Source: Onthophagus taurus
Taxonomy: Eukaryota > Arthropoda > Insecta > Coleoptera > Scarabaeidae
DNA: 64,000 nt
Direction of reading: 5' to 3'
Assembly: GCF_036711975.1 (NCBI RefSeq)
Contig: NC_091971.1
Coordinates: 19,041,501 to 19,105,500, forward strand
Below, one piece after another: positions 23,101-32,100 of this stretch. The stretch's first letter is position 1; the number at the start of each line of letters is the position of its first letter. Under the pieces are notes generated by a model. It was not told the origin of the DNA. It made no database searches and saw only the letters and a program-made list of their open reading frames with translations. A program made the position numbers and the translations under genes.

Positions 23101-26100
23101 ACGTTCTTAAGACACTTTTTTAAGTAGAATATACTGCCGTTGAAAAATTTTAAAAATATTTGATGACTTTTGAGATACACCACAAAGTTGTGTTGTTTTA
23201 ATTACAAACTATAGTAGATTATGGTGTTACTGAAAAGAGCATATTTGTAGCTTTCCAATGATCTATTGCACGCATGGTGTATTTGCGGAAAATAAGCGTT
23301 ATTATTTAATTCTAAAATATTAAAGATTAATATTCAAAATTTTAATTATAGTAGGCGAGGAAAACGTTAAATACCACTTAGTTACTATAGTAACGTGAGT
23401 TTACTGATCATTTCATTTTTGAATTTTTCGAAACGAGTTTCCCGCTTAAAAATTCCTCATTATCTTTAAATACATAAAGCGATAAAATTAAAAAATGATT
23501 CTTTGAAAATGATAGATAAGGCTTTATATACCATATAAACATCGTTTCAATGGAAAGTCCGCTGCCCAGTTTATGATCTCTAATCTTCCTCTATCTCACC
23601 CAATTTCAAAAGAAAAGGTTGCTAATATGAAAAAACTTCTAAATCTCCTGGTTGGGGAAAACAGGGACGATACTACCGAAGATTTCATTCATTGATACCC
23701 AACTGTTCTAACCTTACAACCAGTAAGTTTAGTAAAAGAAGATGACACAGTCTGTGACTGTTTAGTTCCTGAAGTTGTTGTTCATATTTAATTAATACGT
23801 TTCCTGCATTTTTAATAAACAAACTTTATCTACAAATCATTTTTTATTGGTGAACATCAAAGTTTTTATTCATTGGTACAAAACTTACTTTATCCTGCAT
23901 AATGGTACAACTTTCTGTCCTATTCGTGCAAAACCATATAGCAATTAGGTAGTAATTACTGTCCGAACCCGCCTACTATAATCAAAATTTTGTACTTTTA
24001 GCGCTTACTATTTTGGAATTGAAAATTAACGCTTATTTTCCGCAAATACACCATACATGCGATACATCATTGGAAAGCTAAAAATATGCTCTTTTCATTA
24101 ACATCATAATCAAGTATAGTTTGTATTTAAAAAAATACAACTTTGTATTGTATCTCAAAAATCTTCAAATATTTTTAAAATTTTTCAACGGCAGTATATT
24201 CTACTTAAAAAAGTGTCTTAAGAACGTATCAACCCCATTTCTCTAATTTCAAAAATAAACGAAATATGAGCATTTTTTGAAATCACGAAAATTTGACTTT
24301 TTGGCTATAACTTAAAAACAAAAGAAGATAGAGGTTTGGTGTTTGCGGGATTTGGTTAGTCTCGAAAAAAGAGACCTCTTATAGTTTCTGAGATAGCCTA
24401 TAATAACACCCAAATTTGCCCACCCTGTACGTACATACATTTTTTATTGTGCTTTCTTTATAGCGTAACCCTGCCTATAAAATACTTTTGTTTGTCCTTA
24501 GAGAGTACTTTATAACTGGAGTTTCCTGTATAAAGTATTTAAGTAATTAATACTTGTAACAAAATGGGCAATATCATGTAATTTTCGACCGTCTAAACCA
24601 GGTTCCTTCCTTAAAAGACGCACAGCTAAACTACTACTTCTACTGCTAGTATTAGCTCTAGTTTTAGTTGTTATTCAGCGTTAGATTATTATATATTTTT
24701 ATTGGACTAAATTAATAATGAAATTAATCCGTTATATCGAGGATTTACTGTATTAAAAAAAAATAAATATATTTGTAAGATTAAAAAAATTAATTCCTAA
24801 AATTACGCAAAATCATTGCAATTAAAATTGTGTAAATACTTTTATTACTTATGATTCATTTTTAGTGATTCAAGTTTTTATGTGAAATAATTTGCTCATG
24901 ATTATTACTTGTAAATGATAAAGGTAGAGATAATTTTAGATTTTTTTATGATTAATTTCTAGTAATATAGAAATAGAATTAAATTGCGTTATTTAAAATT
25001 ATTTTTTATGTTTTTAGGTTATGACAAGATATATATCAAATCCAGAAAATTTAAAACTTATGATGATGATGTTAAAAGAAAGATCGAGAAATATTCAATT
25101 TGAAGCCTTCCATGTTTTTAAGGTACGTTTATAAAATAATCAAATCACCATATCTCGTAACTAACTATCTAGAAAAATCAAATAAAAAAACAAATTTAGT
25201 TTTTCAAAATCATTCAAACTGTGAAGATCGCTTTTCGGTAAAAATTAATTAAAAAAAATTTAAGTGTTTAATCGAACGCCGTGTGGTAGAAATACAAAAA
25301 AGAATTTCTTTTAATAATTAATTGAAGAAAGTGGAAAATAAGAAAATAATCTAAGCAATATGTCTTGCCCACCCTGTTGCCCCCCTATTTGCCCGCCTGT
25401 GTGTTGCTGCCCACCCTGCGTGCCATGTTGCCCGCCAGCTTGTTGCTTACCATGCTGCCCACCTTGCCTTCCACCGTGTTGCGTTTATGTCCCTTGCTGC
25501 TCACCATGCCCACCACCATGTCCTCCAAAATGCTAAAGGATATCAAGAAGATAATGAAACAAAAAATGGATATTAATTAGATCATGGGTTAAGATCTATT
25601 TAATGTCGTTTCAATTAGACCTTTGTGGTGTTTGGTAGAGATGATTATTACTTTTTTTTTTAATACTTTTTACTACGCGGCACAAATTATAACATAAAAT
25701 TTTTTTGTGTAAATAAATCTTTTTTTTTATTTTTTTTTAATTACACAAAAATTGATATTTTTATTATTTTAGTTTTTAATTTTAGGAATATATTTGAGTG
25801 ATTTTTTAGATTATTTGAAAGTTAAGTTTGAGATATCAGATCTATAAGTAATGGAATTTTAGTTGTACTTAAAACTGAAATGGCTATTTGATTATCACTG
25901 GATAAAAAATCTCAATATTATATGTATCACTATTCTGATAATAGATTTTCACAGATATGTAATAGTGAATTATGTATTCATTACATCATTACAATAAGTA
26001 CTACAATAAGGCGGTTCCATGATTATAATGTTTCTCAAATGAGTATTTTTCTTTTAAATCCATTTATATACTTACAATTAGACGAAGAAACAAGAAACAA

Positions 26101-29100
26101 AAGCTCTTCTCATTCATTCTTAAATAGTTAATTCTGGTAATGTTTTGAATCTTCACTTTTCAGTTCTCTCAATAAATGATTGTGAATTCACAAATTATTA
26201 CGACTTGCTACCCAAGGCCTAATTCACACTCGTTTTTCCTTTTTACGTTGCTTTTTCAACAACAAACATATTGTGTAATTATTGAACTCGAACAGGCATC
26301 AAAAGCAAAAAACTGTTGTTCATTGATTTTGTATAATACTGTGATCAAATATATTACATAGTGTAAAACTTGGTGTAAATTGACAAAATGTTACAAATAT
26401 TTGATAATATGATAATAGATCTATGACATAGAACTGTGACAGTTTTAGATTTAATTTGATTTAACGCGATTCAAGAAATTTGAACTTTGAATAATTTTCA
26501 CACTAACATTTCGTGTACGCAAGCAAGAGAAATCGCAATGTGGGAATCCCCAGATTGCGGGATCAATATAGAGTTAAATTTAGAATGGATATTCCTTTTG
26601 CCAAATACGACTTTCTTGATACAACCACTGAGGAATTATCGCAAACTTTAAGACCTATTATGTAAAGCAGACATTTCAATACATTTCAGATCAATAAAAA
26701 CGTAACAGTTACCTACAGATGCATGGAAGAAAATTTCTATAAATGACTGTATCAAACATGTTGGATTAGCACTATACGAATTGAAAATAAAGTTCATGTG
26801 CCGTCTAATACGGTTCAATATGCTAACATAATAGCGTTAGGTCATGAAATACTTAGGTGGAGAAGGATTCGATGATATAATGTCTGCAGATTCAATGAAT
26901 TACTTTACTAAATTTACACCATTTTTCAGTCGATTCTTCAAATCTTGGAACCTATCTTGTTTTCACATAAAACCCGTATCTGGAATGTATCTGTCGCGTA
27001 AAAATTTGAAAGAATTATGTGTATTTAGAAAGTTAATTTATAATATACTTATACAAGGTGGGGCAAAAGTAATGTCATAATGTGAATTGCCTGCCATTTT
27101 GTTAGAAATGAAAAAATAGGGCTCTGTTTTCACGGAACGTTTATTTAAAAGTGTAAAATTTGTTATATTAACTTGAAAAAATTATATCGGTCAAATGATC
27201 ACCTCCTGAGTTAATACACATTTGTGCTCGTTTTACGGCATTTAAAATTGTTGCTCGGAAAATATCAGGCTCCAAATTGGCGATTTCCTCTTTAATGTTA
27301 GCTTTCAAGAGTTGCAGGGTTTGTGGTTTGTTGCGGTAAACGCGAGATTTCAAAAAGCCCCAAAGAAAGAAGTCTGGCGCCGTCAGATCTAGCGATCTGG
27401 CCGGCCAGTTCAAATCGCCAAAACGGGAGATCATACGGCCCGGAAATTGGCGTTTCAAAATCTCCATCGTTGCCCGAGCTGTGTGAGCGGTTGCTCCATC
27501 CTGTTGGAACCAACAATGCTCGAGACCCAATTCAGCGATTTGCGGCAACAAAAAATTGTTTAACATGTGTCTGTAACGCTCACCAGTTACGGTAACGGTG
27601 GTGCCGTCGCCGTCCTCACAAAAATAAGGGCCAATCACATTTTCATTGCATATGCCGCACCAAACAGTCACTTTGAGGGGATGCAATGGCTCTTCGTGCA
27701 TTTCATGTGGATTCTCCGTACCCCAGAAACGCATATTTTGTTGCATTATGATTTTGGATACGAAATCATCCTCTTCTTGCACCAGGTTTAAGAGAGCATG
27801 GGAGTAAGTTAACCTCACTTGACGGTCAGCAGGCAGCAATTGGTGAACGGTTTGGACTTTATACGGAAACAACTTCAGGTCTTTCACCAAAATTCGACGC
27901 AATGAACGTCTGCTGATACCGAATTGTGTGCAACGTTGTCTCGTCGATGTTTGTGGACTCTCTTGGACGTCCTCGGCCAACGCAGCAATATTCTCAACCG
28001 AACGAGCATTTCGGGGCCGGCCACTTCTTGCAGCATCTCTAGTGGACCCAGTTTGCACGAGACGCTCAGCCAAACGCTTAATTGTTCGCGCACAAGGTGC
28101 AGGACGACGAGGAAAACGACGACGAAATTCCCGCTGCGTTAAAACAAAAGACCGAAAATTCGTCAAATAAGCAGTAACAATATTTCCGCGTTTTTCGAGC
28201 GTGTATCGCTCCATTGCTTATTGTCAACTAATTCTCTATCTGTCTACAACATAAATGTTAAAACACAATGATATTTGACGCCATTTGCAATAATTATGAT
28301 ACATTCACATTATGACATTACTTTTGCCCCACCTGTTATAAACAACTTCCGTTTGAGGCGGCTTCTTTTACTATTTAACTCTGTTCGTGCAGAGTTGTAC
28401 AGATTTGTACATGAAAATTTTCCTGCTATAGTAGCTGAACCCCTGCTGAGTTTTTTTTAAGATCTATCTGTGTCTCTTAGTTTTTAATAAGGTTGCTATT
28501 TCATTGTTTCAGGTTAAGGATTAAACTGATGCAATAATCGTTGCAAACCGTTCTCGTTCTCAGCTAGTAGCACAGTATCGGCGTTATATCTCATTATTAC
28601 CCATTTTGTAGTCACTTTTTGATTTTACTTATCTAATTATGTATCTTATCTCTATTAATTCTTTCATTTATCCTTGCTGTCCACGTATCTTTCTCCAAAT
28701 CTCCTGCTATAAACTGTCAAAGTCATTTCTATTAAGTATTTTTCCCAATGTTTTTGTATTTTTCCTTTCCAACGTATTTGTTTGAGGATACTTGGGATTA
28801 GCCTTATAATTATTATTGCTGCCGGGCTGAGGGGAGCGGCCCCTCTCGTTACTGCGACCTATAAGATCTATTATAACTTTAGCCCTCCAAAGGTTTAGGG
28901 CAAATGTAGATCCTTGATGAACCTTAGTATTGTCCTGAGGTCTTGAACCTTTATGTCGGTAGGTGTCAAAGGAGTTTTACTGGAAATGTTGTGTCTTAGA
29001 CGGCCTCTGGCGACGCAATTGCACAATATATGTTCAGCAGTTTCTGACTCGTCGTTGCAAAGTCGACAAGTTTGATCCTCAGCTTGTCCAATATGGAAGA

Positions 29101-32100
29101 GGTGGTATTTTAGGGTCGCATGGCCGGTCAGGTAACCTGAGAGCGTCCTTAGATCCCCTTTGCTGAGGCATAAAACCTCTTTGGTTTTGTTTTGCGACGG
29201 AGTTATCATACTGATCGCTTGTTTGTGACCTGGAAGTTCTTTCCAGCGTAAGGCTACCTTTGAGACCTCCCAAGTGTTGATTATTTGTTTTAGATGGCTT
29301 TTTTGTAGTCCACAGCCAGGTTGGGGTCCAATGAAGGGCGTGTTCGCTGCCTCTTTGGCCAGCTTGTCCGCCTTCTCATTGCTCTCAATGTTGTTGTGAC
29401 CTGGAACCCACCATAGGGTAACATCATTGCCCCTAGCGAGTTCTCTCAAGTTGCTGGTACACTCTCTGATCAGTACCGAGTCGCTCGTGTAGGCCTTAAT
29501 TGCCTATAAGGCGGCCCGACTGTCTGAAAATCTTTATGGATGCACCTTTCTGTCCCTTCTGTAGGTTCAAAGCGGCGCAGAAGTTTATAGTAAGAACTTC
29601 TGCTTGGAAAATTGTCCGAGCTGAGGGACAGTTTAATGTGGCTATTTGGTCCACTGATGCCCATGCCTACTCCGGATCTAACTGTCTTTGAAGCATCGGT
29701 GTACCAGACTAGGGCTCCTCTTTTTAGTTGAGGCCCTCCCTTCGCCCAATCATTCCTGCTTCTAAATATGACCTTATACGGCTAGTTGAAATTGTATTCT
29801 GTCGATATAACGTCCGTTTTAATTTCGGAGAGAATCTCATTACACCCGTTATGTTAAGACATGCTAACTGCTGGATTTGTGCCAGCTGTTGTTGTGCTGT
29901 CTTATGTTTTGTTTTTGGTCACCAAACCAATGAGGCGTAGGCGACTATGGGTCTGATTATTGCTACATAGGTCCAATGAGCCATTCGTGGTTTGAGACCC
30001 CAGTTCCTTCCTAGGATCCTGCGGCAGATCTGGTTTGCCATGATGGCCTTTTTCCTCACCTTATCTAATTGTGAGTTCCAGTTTAGTTTACTGTCCAGTA
30101 TTACCCTTAGGTATTTAACTTCTGTTTTGAGGTTAATAGTTCTGCTTTCAATGGAGGGTGCTTTTATTTGTAGCTTCCTTCTCCGAATGAAAGGGACTAT
30201 TTCGATTTTATTGGGATTGATGCTCAACCCATTGCTTCTACACCAAGTACTGGTGAGTAGTAGGGCTTTCTGCATTAGTTGAGTTATGATTGTATCATAT
30301 TTACCTCGGAGTGTAATTATCAGGTCATTAGCATACCCTTGAATCTTAAATCCGTTTTTAGTTAGGGTGATCATCAAGTCATCAACTACCAGGCACCATA
30401 ATAGAGGTGATAGCACTCCCCCTTGGGGGACATCCTCTTGGCGCCTTTATAGTCAGCGATTCGCCTCCCAGACTGGCTGTGATCTGCCGACTTTTCAACA
30501 TGGCTATACACCACTTGATTGTCGACGGATGTATATCTTTTACGTTTAGAGCCTTCTTTATGGATTCATAGGAGGTGTTATTAAACGCACCGTCTATGTC
30601 TATGAAATCCACCGACATAAAAATAACGTCAACAGAGAGGATGGCTGGGAGCTTAGCAGAACATGGAAGATGGTGGTGAACACGAAGACCTCTTCCCGCC
30701 TCACACCGGACGCGACGCAATTAGTAAATAATTAGCTTGTAATTAGCGTTAACTGATTATTAATTAAACGTCAAACCTTTTATTAAAAGACGCACGGCAA
30801 AACCCGAAAGTTTCTAGTTTTAGTTTAATACATAGGGTTATCTCTTTGGTTGCAATTGCCTCCTTTAAAGTGCTAGTCAAAGCATGGAGAGCAGTAATTG
30901 TTGATTTTGCTCTCTGGTAAGCATGTTGGCTAGGGTGGAGTGGATTAGTGACAAGTACTTCATTCCTAAGGTATTGATCGATTACCTTTTCCATCCCTTT
31001 GAGGAGGGATCCATCTTCCATCACCTTTAGGTATGAAGACTACCTTTACTTTCCTCCATAGTGTGGGTATATAGCTAAAGCTGTAGCTAGCTATATATAG
31101 GGATATTATTACTGGGAGAAGGCCTTCTAAGCCTTTTTGCAGAAAAATAGGCAGAATTCCATCTCCTCCAAGCGATTTTAATGGCTTGAAATTAGAAATA
31201 GCCCACTTTACTCTGTTGGGTGTAAAAATGTTCCCAACTATGCTGCGAACCCTAATTGATGGACGGGTTATGTCCATTACTTCAGGGTCGGCATCTGCGC
31301 GGGGGCAGACTTTTGAGGAAGGAAAACGTGTACTCAGTAGGAACTTCAACGATTCCTTAGCATCCTCTCTGTATTTACCATCTTGTTTGCATAGGTGGCC
31401 TAAATCACTGTTGTGATCTTTTGCCAAGATCTTATGCAGACGAGCAACTATAGGCGTATTGTCTATGCCTTCACAGAAGCTACGCCAGGTTTTTCTTTTG
31501 GCTTTGCTGATAGCCTATAGAGGTCCCATGTTTGCTCGAGTTTGACCATGACTATTCCACCAAGTCACATTGGATTGTGCACATTGGACAGCTTGATTCA
31601 TATGCACTATGTATGAGATTGTTTAGTTGAAAAGAGGCTATTTCGAGATCCTCTCTGCTTTCAATATTTGTTTTGATTTCGTCGGCCTCTTCGCTGATGT
31701 GTCTACAAAAAGAGCACCGATTCACCGGGGAAGTATGCCGAGGCTATAATCGCCTCTTGCTTACTTCCCGGCGTCGGTAGTACCGCTGACATTGCAACCA
31801 GGTCCGTAGAGATAAACTGGGTTAAAGGTAGGCAGTTTCGAGAGGATTTTGCGAGTATCGCTGCTCTCACAGGGCACTCTCCTCTGTGATAAATTAACTT
31901 ACCTGCTTTTGTTGATAGTCTTCTGACTATTCCTCCATATACATATGGTTCTTGAATCAGTGTAACATGTATGTTGGGGCTGACCAGCACGTCGTAGGCG
32001 CTTTTACAGTGCTGGATGTTGGCCTGGATGAAGCCTACTCCCGCCATTATTGTTTGGCGGGTGCAATTTTGAGAGCGGCAGTTTTGCATTTGGGAAGGGA

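Larger units (their letters stand above)
14683..24750. mobile_element. Possible pogo/Tigger shell in Mo25 intron 3
   Basis: Ends CAGTATATCCTTGATATAA (14683) and TTATATCGAGGATTTACTG (to 24750) are inverted repeats flanked by TA (14681-14682, 24751-24752). A second inverted block matches AAACCAGGTTC around 24595 to GAACCTGGTTT near 14998. The same terminal type, CAGTAAAACCTCGAT, bounds the element at 51358. A Tigger-like C-terminal coding relic lies inside at 22450. The ends may mark one element inflated by nested insertions, or two unrelated relics; 10 kb is long for the family, so this stays tentative. Confidence 0.4.

Noticed and set aside
27323..28142. Several + strand frames of 70-90 codons over the mariner-like element
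   Set aside because: Antisense shadows of the open transposase frame on the - strand.
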